Source: Rhizobium leguminosarum (GTDB lineage: Bacteria > Pseudomonadota > Alphaproteobacteria > Rhizobiales > Rhizobiaceae). Taken from it: a DNA stretch of 64,000 nt. Of this stretch, positions 27,518-35,969 are shown in pieces. The stretch is taken from the NCBI RefSeq assembly GCF_002953715.1, contig NZ_CP025012.1, forward strand, positions 1,984,001-2,048,000, given 5' to 3'. The notes below the pieces were generated by a model, which was given only the letters and a program-made list of their open reading frames with translations, was not told the origin of the DNA and did no database searches. The translations under genes and the position numbers were made by a program. Within the stretch, counting starts at the first letter, position 1. Each line of letters begins with the position of its first letter.

Positions 27518-27910
27518 TCAAGTGGTGACGCCGATTTCGGCGAGGCGGCCGAGGCAGGTCTCTTCGATAGCGTCGAGTTCCGTCAGCGTGTCGTCGATAT
27601 CCTTGCGCTTCTGGCGCAAGTCGTCGCGCTTTTCATCGACGCGCTTCATCAGGAGCTTCAGCTGGCCAAGTTCGCCCGGCGGCTCCTTGTAGACCTGGAT
27701 GATCTCGCGGATTTCGGCGATGGTGAAGCCGATGCGCCGGCCGCGGAGGATTTCGGCGATGAGCCGCCGGTCGGCTTGCCGGAACAGACGGGTGCGCCCG
27801 CGTCGCTCCGGATGGATCAGTCCCTCATCCTCGTAGAAGCGGAGCGTGCGCGTCGAGACCCCGAATTCGCGCGTCAGCTCCGTTATGCTATAAAATTTGT
27901 TCACCGGCAT
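27518..27910 (-). CDS. MerR-family transcriptional regulator
   Basis: A 130-residue protein with an N-terminal MerR winged helix (FYSITELTREFGVSTRTLRFYEDEGLIHPERRGRTRLFRQADRRLIAEILRGRRIGFTIAEI) and a C-terminal coiled-coil dimerisation helix (LLMKRVDEKRDDLRQKRKDI). There are no clustered Cys for metal sensing, only one near the C-terminus. This form resembles the LiuR/branched-chain and fatty-acid-related MerR regulators, but no such genes adjoin. It is convergent with DUF1624 and 63 nt from mgtE. Confidence 0.9.
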   Translation of the reverse strand: MPVNKFYSITELTREFGVSTRTLRFYEDEGLIHPERRGRTRLFRQADRRLIAEILRGRRIGFTIAEIREIIQVYKEPPGELGQLKLLMKRVDEKRDDLRQKRKDIDDTLTELDAIEETCLGRLAEIGVTT

Positions 27911-27973
27911 GTCTTCCCCGTCATCACAGGCGATAATATTGACTTTTACGTAATAGTCAATTTCGGCAGCCGG

Positions 27974-29389
27974 TCAGATGCCGAACCACCATGTGGCGAT
28001 GCCGAGAAACGCGAAGAAGCCGGTACAGTCCGTCACCGTCGTGACGAAGACGGAAGAGGCGATCGCCGGGTCGGCCCCCATCTTGTCGAGCAGCAGCGGC
28101 AGCAGGATGCCGGCAAGAGCTGCCGCCATCAGGTTGATGATCATCGCCGCCGCAATCACCCCGCCCAGCTGATAGTCGTGGAACCACGTGCCGGCGATCG
28201 CGCCCATGATGGTCGCAAAGACGATGCCGTTCAGGATGCCGACACCCGCCTCCCTGCGGATGATGCGGCCGGCATTGTAGATGTCGATATCGCGGGTGGC
28301 GAGCGCGCGTACCGTCACCGTCATCGTCTGCGTGCCGGCATTGCCGCCCATCGAGGCGACGATCGGCATCAGCACCGCAAGCGCGATCATCTTCTCGATC
28401 GAGGCGTCGAACAGGCCAATCACGCTTGCCGACAGCATCGCCGTGCCGAGATTGATCAAAAGCCACAGGAAGCGCGAACGCACCGTCGAGAGCACATTGT
28501 CCGACAGCTCTTCGTCGCCGACGCCGCCGAGGCGCTTGATGTCCTCATCTGCCTCCTCGTGGATGACGTCGACGACGTCGTCGATGGTCAGCACGCCGAC
28601 CAGCCGGCCGTTTTCGTCGACGACGGCGGCCGAGAGAAGGTCGTACTGCTCGAAGAGCTGGGCGGCCTCCTCCTGGTCCATCTCGGCCGGAACCGGATGG
28701 TTGGTCTCGCGCATGATCTGCTCGATCTTCGTCTGCCGCTTGGTGCGCAGGATCTGATCGAGATCGACGGCGCCGAGCAGCTTGAAGGTCGGATCAATGA
28801 CGAAGATCTGCGAGAAGGAATAGGGCAGATCCTCCTCGTCGCGCATGTAGTCGATCGTCTGCCCCACCGTCCAGAATGGCGGCACAGCGACGAATTCCGT
28901 CTGCATGCGGCGCCCGGCCGAGCTTTCGGGATAGTCGAGCGCCCGGCGCAGCCGCACCCGTTCGGTGAACGGCAGCTGGGCGAGGATCTCCTCCCGGTCC
29001 TCCTTGTCGAGGTCCTCGAGAATGTAGACGGCATCGTCCGAATCGAGCTCGCCGATCGCGGCGGCGATCTGCGCATTCGGCATCTGGTCGACGATTTCAC
29101 GGCGGATCGCCTCGTCGACCTCGGTCAGCGCCGTCATGTCGAAATCGTCGCCGAGCAGGCGCACCAGCGCCAGGCGCTGATCCGGCTGGATCGATTCCAA
29201 CAGGTCGCCTATTTCCGATTCATGCAGACGGGCAACGTTCTGGCGCAGGAACAGCGTATCGCGGTCGGCGATCGCAGCGCCGACGAGCGCCAGGAAATCG
29301 CTGCGGACATTGCCGTCCTCGTCGTAGATATCGGCGTCCTCGTCATCGGGACGCCTGCGAATGCGGTCTTCCTCATCGGTCGTCGTCAT
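27974..29389 (-). CDS. mgtE: Magnesium transporter MgtE
   Basis: A 471-residue MgtE with an N-terminal superhelical domain (LLESIQPDQRLALVRLLG, EDREEILAQLPFTERVRLRRAL), two CBS domains (VPPFWTVGQTIDYM and QYDLLSAAVVDENGRLVGVLTIDDVVDVI) and a C-terminal membrane domain of about five segments. The hallmarks MLSASVIGLFD, VLMPIVASMGGNAGTQTMTV and VTTVTDCTGFFAFLGIA line the pore. It gates Mg2+ uptake by intracellular Mg2+. ATG at 29389 (MTTTDEED) is as likely as the in-frame ATG at 29404. Confidence 0.95.
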   Translation of the reverse strand: MTTTDEEDRIRRRPDDEDADIYDEDGNVRSDFLALVGAAIADRDTLFLRQNVARLHESEIGDLLESIQPDQRLALVRLLGDDFDMTALTEVDEAIRREIVDQMPNAQIAAAIGELDSDDAVYILEDLDKEDREEILAQLPFTERVRLRRALDYPESSAGRRMQTEFVAVPPFWTVGQTIDYMRDEEDLPYSFSQIFVIDPTFKLLGAVDLDQILRTKRQTKIEQIMRETNHPVPAEMDQEEAAQLFEQYDLLSAAVVDENGRLVGVLTIDDVVDVIHEEADEDIKRLGGVGDEELSDNVLSTVRSRFLWLLINLGTAMLSASVIGLFDASIEKMIALAVLMPIVASMGGNAGTQTMTVTVRALATRDIDIYNAGRIIRREAGVGILNGIVFATIMGAIAGTWFHDYQLGGVIAAAMIINLMAAALAGILLPLLLDKMGADPAIASSVFVTTVTDCTGFFAFLGIATWWFGI

Positions 29390-29631
29390 CTGCCGCCCTC
29401 GCATCTGGTTCGAATTTCAACGACTGCCGCGCCGCATTCGCAAATGTCGGCCGAAAACACATTATCAACAAGCGGATAAGCGAATCCCGCGCGAGGCTCC
29501 CGCAGCCGGAATTCTTGGCTCCTGCTAGCCCAAAGCACCCGTGTCGTAAAGCGGCAAACCGTGCTTGGTGATGACAATGCCTGCGGCCGGCGATAGTTTC
29601 CTCACCCGTCCAAGCAGAGGAAGCCTGCCCC

Positions 29632-30126
29632 ATGCCCATCCGTCCGATTCTGCGCTATCCACATCCGGGCCTGAAGACTGTCTGCGCGCCGGTGACGGCC
29701 TTCGATTCCTCGCTCGCCGCGCTTGCCGACGACCTGCTGGCGACGATGCGCGCAGCCCCTGGCGTCGGCATCACCGCCGCCCACATCGGCGTCTTCAACC
29801 GTGTCACGGTGCTGGAACTCGACAAGGCCGACGGCGTGCGCCTCTACGTCAATCCTCATATCACCTGGTTTTCGAAGGAGACGATGAGCCATACTGAAGG
29901 CAGCGTCTCCATGCCCGGTGCGACCGACGAAGTCACGCGCCCGCGGGCGATCCGCTTCCGCTATCAGGATGCCGAAGGCGCCGTGCACGAGGACGGTGCC
30001 GAAGATTTCCTTGCCGTCTGCATTCAGCACGAGGTCGACCAACTCGATGGCATTTTCTGGCTGCAGCGCCTCTCACGGCTGAAACGCGACCGTCTCGTGA
30101 AGAAATGGGAGAAGGCGCAGGGCTGA
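29632..30126 (+). CDS. Peptide-deformylase-like protein lacking key catalytic residues
   Basis: A 164-residue protein with the deformylase fold order. Motif I is GVGITAAHIG, motif II reads EGSVSMPG where active enzymes have EGCLS, and motif III reads QHEVDQ where active enzymes have QHExDH. The metal-binding Cys is thus Ser and the second His is Gln, while the catalytic Glu remains. It should not bind iron in the normal way. Alphaproteobacteria often carry extra Def-like paralogs, so this is probably a paralog with another role rather than the essential Def. Its ATG at 29632 follows AGAGGAAGCC. Confidence 0.85.
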   Translation: MPIRPILRYPHPGLKTVCAPVTAFDSSLAALADDLLATMRAAPGVGITAAHIGVFNRVTVLELDKADGVRLYVNPHITWFSKETMSHTEGSVSMPGATDEVTRPRAIRFRYQDAEGAVHEDGAEDFLAVCIQHEVDQLDGIFWLQRLSRLKRDRLVKKWEKAQG

Positions 30127-30222
30127 CAATCACGGCTGACAAATCCCCGTCCGCACCGAACCATTCGCCGCTGCCGGCGTTTCCAGCAAAGAAACCCAGC
30201 AAAGAAACAAGGAGCGACTGCA

Positions 30223-30732
30223 ATGGCAAGGATCCGTGACAAGACCCCGATTTACCGGGAAAAGCCTGAGCTTTCCCGTGAAGAGGATTATCGCGACCTC
30301 GAAGAACGCAACCTCGATGAGGGCTGGCCCTATGCCGACGGCAGCGGCGCCGACCCCGCCAACCGCCCTTATGGCGAGACCGCGGCCAATTTCGACAGCG
30401 ATCCCAACAGGGGCTTCCGGGTCGACGGCACCGATGAGGACGGCAACGAGAATCGCCTGAAGGATTCGCTGCGCGCCGATACCATCGACCGCGATGAAAG
30501 CGACGACCTCGAAGCGCGGGTGAACGACAATCTCGAAAACATTCCTGAGGTCGACCTCGACAGTATCGAGGTTCATGCGGATGGTCACGTCGTCACCCTG
30601 GAAGGGTCGGTGGAGACGATCGGCATCGCTCGGAAGGTCGAACTCGGCGCGCTTTCGGTCGATGGCGTCCGTCACGTCCGCAACAAACTGCAGCTGACCG
30701 GTGTCGATGCGCATATCCCGAACGAGGACTGA
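30223..30732 (+). CDS. BON domain-containing protein
   Basis: A 169-residue, strongly acidic protein. The C-terminal part (LEARVNDNLENIPEVDLDSIEVHADGHVVTLEGSVETIGIARKVELGALSVDGVRHVRNKLQL) is a BON domain, which may bind phospholipid or act in osmotic stress. The first 90 residues are charged and low in complexity, with RDKTPIYREKPELSREEDYRDLEERNLDEGWPYADGS. There is no signal peptide. It has an AAGGAG ribosome-binding site at about 30210. Confidence 0.87.
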   Translation: MARIRDKTPIYREKPELSREEDYRDLEERNLDEGWPYADGSGADPANRPYGETAANFDSDPNRGFRVDGTDEDGNENRLKDSLRADTIDRDESDDLEARVNDNLENIPEVDLDSIEVHADGHVVTLEGSVETIGIARKVELGALSVDGVRHVRNKLQLTGVDAHIPNED

Positions 30733-31053
30733 CTTCACGCAAAAGGCATAGATCACTAATGGGAAACTGGCTGCCGCCTCCCGTTAGTGACCCTTCCCAA
30801 CATTACCAAAAGTTAACAATTTACGATTGTAGCACCAGCTGTCTTATTCGTGAGCTCAATTGCCCATTTTTGTTAGGCGGCTTCTGTAACGCGAACGTCA
30901 ATTTCGTTGACAACACTGTGATTTCATTTGGACAAAAGGTCGCGGGCACGTCGCCATATTATCACAAAATTGCCTGAATTGGGGCGCGAACTCGTGTGTG
31001 CCGAGGGTTAGTTTATGTTGTCGAATTCAACAGTAGATTGAGGAGATAGACCC
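30733..31053. other. AT-rich intergenic region before a small secreted protein
   Basis: About 320 bp, clearly AT-rich. A 72-codon open frame inside it has no family resemblance and is not called a gene. The last part carries a GAGGAGA ribosome-binding site for the next gene and probably its promoter. Confidence 0.35.
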
Positions 31054-31419
31054 ATGCGCATCAAATTTGCCCTTGCCGCGTCCCTGTTCGCCGTCAGCCT
31101 TGCAGGCGCTGCCTTCGCCCAGCCGACCTATTCCGACGATTACACCAACGACAGCGACGGCTTCGCGCCGAGCCCGACGTCGAAGCCGGCCCCGGTGCAC
31201 TACAGCAGCCGCAAGGCCCCGTCCTATTCCAACGACTACACCAATGACAGCGACGGCTTCGCACCGAGCGCCATGGCCGCCCCTGCCGTCGACAAGACCG
31301 CAACGGCCAGCATCACGCCGCTGCCTCCATGCCATAGCATGATCGGCCCGAAGGGCTCCCATACCAAGGGTGCCGACAGCGGCGCTTCCCGCACCGAAGC
31401 ATGCCGCGCAACCCATTGA
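31054..31419 (+). CDS. Small secreted protein with a tandem YTNDSDGFAPS repeat
   Basis: A 121-residue protein with a signal peptide (FALAASLFAVSLAGAAFAQ). The mature part contains two near-identical units, SDDYTNDSDGFAPS and SNDYTNDSDGFAPS, separated by about 31 residues, then a tail with two Cys (PCHSM and EACRATH). It is likely periplasmic or exported. No domain is known to me. GAGGAGATAG precedes the ATG and a strong terminator follows, so it is probably a monocistronic, well expressed gene. Confidence 0.8.
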   Translation: MRIKFALAASLFAVSLAGAAFAQPTYSDDYTNDSDGFAPSPTSKPAPVHYSSRKAPSYSNDYTNDSDGFAPSAMAAPAVDKTATASITPLPPCHSMIGPKGSHTKGADSGASRTEACRATH

Positions 31420-31430
31420 TCCGATAAAAG

Positions 31431-31460
31431 AAAGGGCCGGAAACCGGCCCTTCTCTTTTT
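31431..31460 (+). terminator. Rho-independent terminator after the small secreted protein
   Basis: AAGGGCCGG (31432-31440) pairs with CCGGCCCTT (31444-31452) around an AAA loop, followed by CTCTTTTT. The 9-bp GC-rich stem with a T-rich tail 12 nt after the stop is a textbook terminator. Confidence 0.88.
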
Positions 31461-31480
31461 CAATCCATCTCTATGTCGTC

Positions 31481-32125
31481 TTAGAATACGAACGGAACGA
31501 GCCGGTAACGGGTCGTGGCCATGAAGGCCTCGTAGGCAGGATCCTGCTTGAGCAGACGCTCCTCCGCCAGGAGGCGGAAACATTGGGCGGTTAGGGCCGT
31601 CGCATAGATGGCAAAATTCCAAATGCTCGGATGGGCCAGGAAGAAGCCGATGTGTGTCATCAGATAACCCGCATACATCGGATGGCGGATAAATTTGTAA
31701 GGCCCGCCGATCTTGACGCCGCGATTGGCCGGCACGAGGCCGAAGCTTCGCAGCAATGTCAGCTTTGCCGATATCTGCAGGACAAAACCGAGTGCCATCG
31801 CGGTCCCGCAGAACGCGAGCGGCGCTAGCGACTGTGTCGCGGAGGGCGCGGCAAGCAGCGGGGAGGTCGTCCCGATGGCGGTGACCGTCCAATCAAAGAG
31901 GCGCAGCGACGCATTTCTCGTCGGCCGACGGGTCAGGATGAGGAAGACGGCAGCGCTCTCCGAAACGATCAGCAGGCAATCGATGATCGCCCGATTGTCC
32001 TGCATCTGCGGCAGGACACGCATGACAATCCCGACGAAGAAATAGCCGATGAGAACCTTCTCGATAACATCGAGAGCGAAATGCACATCGAGGAATGACC
32101 AGCTTGCCGCTGCTTTTTTTCTCAT
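31481..32125 (-). CDS. Isoprenylcysteine/phospholipid methyltransferase-like membrane protein
   Basis: A 214-residue protein with about five hydrophobic segments. The C-terminal half has GGPYKFIRHPMYAGYLMTHIGFFL and LLAEERLLKQDPAYEAFMATTRYRLVPFVF, the GPYxxxRHPxY and EE-type motifs of the ICMT/PEMT family, which bind S-adenosylmethionine through the membrane-embedded C-terminus. The substrate is not evident: membrane lipid or a small molecule. ATG at 32125 (MRKKAAASWSF) is chosen over a longer frame to 32176. Confidence 0.85.
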   Translation of the reverse strand: MRKKAAASWSFLDVHFALDVIEKVLIGYFFVGIVMRVLPQMQDNRAIIDCLLIVSESAAVFLILTRRPTRNASLRLFDWTVTAIGTTSPLLAAPSATQSLAPLAFCGTAMALGFVLQISAKLTLLRSFGLVPANRGVKIGGPYKFIRHPMYAGYLMTHIGFFLAHPSIWNFAIYATALTAQCFRLLAEERLLKQDPAYEAFMATTRYRLVPFVF

Positions 32126-32276
32126 TGTCCTCGGACTTCCATATTCACACAGCTGCGGTGTCGTATATATCTTCAATCGCTAATTATAGGTTAAAACATT
32201 GACTCAGATCTGACAGTGAAGCGATGGCCGAGTCTCACGGCAGAATGCGCCCGGCGAGCGTTTCGCCGAAGGAAAA

Positions 32277-32360
32277 TGGTGGGTCGAGAAGACTCGAACT
32301 TCCACGGATTCCTCCACAGCGACCTCAACGCTACGCGACCGCCAAATCTGCCACGAAGCA
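32277..32360 (-). pseudogene. Decayed tRNA-Leu(GAG) copy
   Basis: Read on the minus strand, this stretch matches the functional tRNA-Leu(GAG) at 33335-33419 over the anticodon arm (TAGCGTTGAGGTCGCTG), the T arm (GAAGTTCGAGTCTTCTCGACC) and a CCA end. The 5' acceptor strand is GCTTCGT, which does not pair with the 3' strand CGACCCA, and the D-loop is altered. It is therefore a relic, in opposite orientation, across lipB from the true gene. Confidence 0.75.
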
Positions 32361-32431
32361 TTGTTTCACTTAAGAAAAGTCCGAAACCAGCCTATCTTTC
32401 CGATACAAATTGCGCCGGTCGCCGTGATCAG

Positions 32432-33151
32432 TCAGGTTTCGCCCGTCGTTTCGCCGAAAACCGCCTCGAAGGCGGCGCGCAGCCGGATATCGACATCAGC
32501 CATCATCACAGGCAGGCCAAGATCGACGAGGCTGGTCACGCCATAGGCTGATATCCCGCAGGGCACGATGCCGCCGAAATGATCGAGATCGGGATCGACG
32601 TTCAGCGACAGTCCGTGGAAGGTCACCCATTTCCGCAGCCTTATGCCGAGAGCGGCGATCTTGTCCTCAGCCATCGTCCCATCGGTCAGCAACGGCTTTT
32701 CCGGCCGGCGCACCCAGACGCCGACGCGATCTTCACGTCGCTCACCGCGGACATTCATCATGTCGAGCGTGCGGATGACGACATCTTCAAGGGCGGCGAC
32801 GAAGGCGCGCACATCCTGGCGCCGCCTTTTCAGGTCAAGCATGACATAGGCGACGCGCTGGCCGGGTCCATGATAGGTGTATTCACCGCCACGCCCTGTC
32901 GCAAAGACCGGAAACCGGTTCGGCTGGACAAGGTCCATCGCATTGGCGCTGGTGCCGGCAGTATAGAGCGGCGGATGTTCGACGAGCCAGACGAGTTCAT
33001 CACCGCCATCTGATATCACCGCCACCTCCCGCTCCATCGTCTCCACCGCCTCCTCATAGGGAACGAGGCCATCGGCGATGCGCCAGCGTACCGGCCGGGT
33101 TCCGAGTTGGGGAAGCATGGAGAATTCGAGATCGGTGCGAAGCATGGCCAT
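32432..33151 (-). CDS. lipB: Octanoyl-[acyl-carrier-protein]:protein octanoyltransferase LipB
   Basis: A 239-residue LipB, which moves octanoyl from ACP to apo-lipoyl domains. The family features are [42 protein letters not shown] (the RGG.vTYHGPGQ motif) and KVTFHGL-like [16 protein letters not shown] followed by GIVPCGI with the catalytic Cys. The start [10 protein letters not shown] at 33151 was chosen; the in-frame codon at 33226 is unlikely. It lies next to the tRNA-Leu gene on the opposite strand. Confidence 0.95.
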   Translation of the reverse strand: MAMLRTDLEFSMLPQLGTRPVRWRIADGLVPYEEAVETMEREVAVISDGGDELVWLVEHPPLYTAGTSANAMDLVQPNRFPVFATGRGGEYTYHGPGQRVAYVMLDLKRRRQDVRAFVAALEDVVIRTLDMMNVRGERREDRVGVWVRRPEKPLLTDGTMAEDKIAALGIRLRKWVTFHGLSLNVDPDLDHFGGIVPCGISAYGVTSLVDLGLPVMMADVDIRLRAAFEAVFGETTGET

Positions 33152-33334
33152 TCCTTGCCGCTCTCCCCGAAATGCCTGTGAAAAAAGGGGCGGCAGGACA
33201 GCTATATGGACCCGTTTCAGGGCCAATTCAAATGCTGTGAGCGGTTTTCAAAAAAACTGTCATATCGCCCTTGTGCACCCCAGATGCTTTTGCTACATGC
33301 TGCCCCGCCGACGCAAATCGGCACCTACCACGAT

Positions 33335-33419
33335 GCGGTCGTGGCGGAATTGGTAGACGCGCAGCGTTGAGGTCGCTGTGGGGCAACCCGTGGAAGTTCG
33401 AGTCTTCTCGACCGCACCA
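33335..33419 (+). tRNA. tRNA-Leu (anticodon GAG)
   Basis: The 85-nt sequence folds as a class II tRNA: acceptor GCGGTCG with CGACCGC, D arm with TGGCGGAATTGGTAGACGC, anticodon stem CAGCG/CGCTG around loop TTGAGGT (anticodon GAG), a variable arm TGGGGCAACCCG, a T arm GAAGTTCGAGTCTTC, and encoded ACCA at the 3' end. It reads CUU/CUC leucine codons. Everything to its right looks like accessory DNA, so it may be the integration site of an island. Confidence 0.96.
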
Positions 33420-34051
33420 TCCCCTTCTTGGGGCGTTGTTTTTATTGATTGTTTTGTCTTGCCAACGAATCCTTTGTGTCCCAGTACGTGGCCCAGTTTG
33501 TGTCCCATACCTTTCGGCTCTCACGGTCACTTGAATCTTCAAAAAAATTGATGATTGTTTTGGCTGGTTCCGGTCACAGCTCGTTTTCTTGCGACTGCCA
33601 ACAACAGAACTGAGAGCCACAGGCGACGGAGCGAATTCTTCCCTGTCAGCGGTCCCACTTTTTCATGGCGCCGCCGTCCTTACTCGAATTAATCCATTCG
33701 CTCAGCGATTCTATTCTCCTCGCTGACTGACGGCTTTCTCGCAGTTGGAGTGCCGCGTGGCCTGGCCGTCCCTACGAACTTTCCGTCCTCGCGTTTGTTC
33801 ACACCGCCCCACCGGTGAGTCGACACTCGTTCGACCATGCGTCTCCGAAAGGGAAGCGACCCTAGAAGCCTACCTAAAAGCTGCACAAACTCCATGCTCA
33901 CTATGTAAGCAAAATGATCAGGAGTCTAATGGATTCAGGTCCACATACCGGGGAATATGCGGCCCTCTCCAGCGTGACGACCGGTGCCGCGTCGTAACCC
34001 TGACCATCCTGGAGCTTTCCAGGTTCGTGGAAGCGCCGACGTTGGTTTCTC
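33420..34051. other. Left edge of the presumed genomic island, no intact gene
   Basis: Directly after the tRNA come about 630 bp with no supported gene. Within 33474-33507, GTGTCCCA occurs twice as a direct repeat and a related GTGGCCCA once between them. No integrase gene is present, which suggests the recombinase is elsewhere or lost. Confidence 0.45.
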
Positions 34052-34638
34052 CAGGTTGGCGGTGGAGCCTACCTGCGGCCGCGCTGGCGGCAGGGGCTCC
34101 TCGACCTGACGACGACGCGGCCCTGCCTGCCCAAGTGTCTGAGCTTCGCCGCAGAACTGTTCGCCGCTCTCGCGGCGCGCGGCCATCGCGCCGGGATCGC
34201 ACCGCCGTGCGAGGTCTTCGTCCGCACGAAAGTGGATCGACGGCAGACCGCGGAGGGACCGGAGTATGGGGTCGGTGAAAAACTCTGCACCGTTCTGCCC
34301 CACCGTCGCTTATGTCGGGCGCTTCCCGGTGGGTCTGGCGATCGTCGAGATCTGCGAATACCGGCCCGATGCACTACGTTGGATGCGGCCGCTTCGTGTC
34401 GGAGTCCGAGTATGTGCGGCTTTCTCCGGCGGAGCGCGGCGGCCACACCTTGCGGCGCATGATGCATGTGGCGGCGGGCCGCTTGAAGCTGATCGCGTAT
34501 TCGCCGGTCTTCAGCGACGACTGGCGGCTGGAATGGACGGAGACGCCGAGCTCGGCGCTCGAGCGTCGCCTGGACACCATCATCGACGACATCGAAGCCG
34601 CGGCTCGAAATTTCGACCGAGACGCCGGCCCGACGTAA
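34052..34638 (+). pseudogene. Frameshifted gene of unknown function
   Basis: Three successive frames join into one protein-like reading: LDLTTTRPCLPKCLSFAAEL..FVRTKVDRRQTAEGPEYG, then PTVAYVGRFPVGLAIVEICEY, then MHYVGCGRFVSESEYVRL..WTETPSSALERRLDTIIDDIE. Breaks occur near 34300 and 34370. Each segment is coding-like, with strong hydrophobic-charged periodicity. I do not recognise the domain. It may be a short effector or conserved hypothetical protein, now broken. Confidence 0.5.
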
Positions 34639-35191
34639 GAGCTGGTGTGCGGCGGCCGCCTTCGGCACCAAACTGCTCGTCGGGTTGCGAAGGAGCAGTC
34701 CCCGCCCCTTGGATGAAACGCGAGGCGAAAAGAATCTTCCGTGTTCGACGCCCACCTCTTGTGAATTCGGATCGGGAAAAGGTAAAAAGCGACTGCTGAC
34801 GCTTCACCGCTTCGAACGACGTTAAAGGACCGGGTCCTCTCTCGAAGGATTTTCTCGAGCTTGTAGGCGCCTGCTTTGGGCCGTGAGAGCAACGCCTGAC
34901 GCTCGCGGGTCGCTTCTGAAGACGCCGTCAGGACGCGCTTCTGGTGAGACGGCCTGAACTCCGCAGCATCCTCGCAATGTTTGGTGGACGATCATAAAAG
35001 TGCTTCTGGGCTTCCTCCGGCTGACTGTCACCCTCGCGCGTGGCGCGGGTGGGACCGCTCCACCCGGACCGGATCAGCGTCATGAACGCCTCCGCGGTGG
35101 GCGAGAGCTGTTTCGGCGCCGCTCGTGCTTCGCGGACACCGTCTTCATCCGCATCTCGAGGCACTGCCTTCGTGCCACGGGTTCCCCATTT
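34639..35191. other. Gene-free stretch
   Basis: About 550 bp with only short frames that show no family likeness. A minus-strand frame near 35090 reads KQLSPTAEAFMTLIRSG, which recalls the end of LysR regulators, but the likeness is too short to call. Confidence 0.35.
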
Positions 35192-35608
35192 CTACGAAAG
35201 GGATCGGAAAGGCGGTCCATCCCGAAGCCCTTCGATCGGGGAACGGTATTTTGTCCGCCTGTAGAAGAGCGCGCGATCGATGACGGCCGATGCCGGCGAC
35301 GCGATATCGATCCAATTAACGAGCGTTATCAGACCGTACTGCGGGAGGGGTTTGCTGTAGCAGATGCCAACGCTTATCTGGAATGCGCGCAACGCGACGC
35401 TATCGTTGAGACCGCCGTCGAGGTCGTGCGAATCCAGGACGACGAAGCGAGCGCTGCTCCGCTCCAGCTCGGAGATCGTCGCGTTTGCGCTCTCGGTTAA
35501 GACGACGGTCGCCCCTAGCTCGACGAAGAGCGCGCGGAGCTGCGCGGCCGTCTCTGGCTTGTGCTGTATGATGACTCGGTATCCGGCAAGCGGCTGCGGC
35601 GATGACAA
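35192..35608 (-). CDS. Degenerate response-regulator receiver-like protein
   Basis: A 138-residue protein with the layout of a CheY-like receiver domain: YRVIIQHKPETAAQLRALFVELGATVVL and, at the phosphorylation strand, FVVLDSHDLDGGLNDSVALRAF. The acidic pair normally found after the first strand is replaced by QHK, so Mg2+-dependent phosphorylation looks impaired. It may be an atypical, phosphorylation-independent receiver or a decaying gene. No histidine kinase adjoins it. The start is uncertain. Confidence 0.55.
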   Translation of the reverse strand: MSSPQPLAGYRVIIQHKPETAAQLRALFVELGATVVLTESANATISELERSSARFVVLDSHDLDGGLNDSVALRAFQISVGICYSKPLPQYGLITLVNWIDIASPASAVIDRALFYRRTKYRSPIEGLRDGPPFRSLS

Positions 35609-35969
35609 TTTCGGACCCTGTGTAGCGTGGTGGGATAAGCATGAATCCTAGCTTCAGGTTTCAGTCGCGTTAACATCATGTCCGAGAAGAAATCGTCTGC
35701 CTGCGCTGCTAGGTCAGGCCATCGATTGGAACTGCCTTGGTTGGGAGCCACGTATGAAGCGCGCTTCTACGGCACTTCCAAGCCGCGCGACGTTTCGTCT
35801 GTAACGAAGAGGCGCAGCCCCGGCGATCGAGGGTGGAGTGATCCTTCTCGCTCCGCTCCGCTAGACCCGGCGGCCCATTCGGATCCTTCTCCTTGGATTG
35901 TTGACAGCAGCCCCTCGAACGAACACTGTGCTCACCACATGAGCACTACGTTCATGATTCTCAATTGGA

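Noticed and set aside
27776..29479. Plus-strand open frame of 567 codons opposite mgtE
   Set aside because: Shadow of the MgtE gene; no domain is recognisable and the sense gene has complete MgtE motifs.
30759..30977. 72-codon plus-strand frame after the BON gene
   Set aside because: AT-rich intergenic composition, no ribosome-binding site and no family likeness.
33474..33507. GTGTCCCA direct repeats after tRNA-Leu as the tail of an integrase gene
   Set aside because: Integrase genes near tRNAs can end in such repeats, but no integrase motif (R-H-R-Y) is found in any frame here, so no gene is called.
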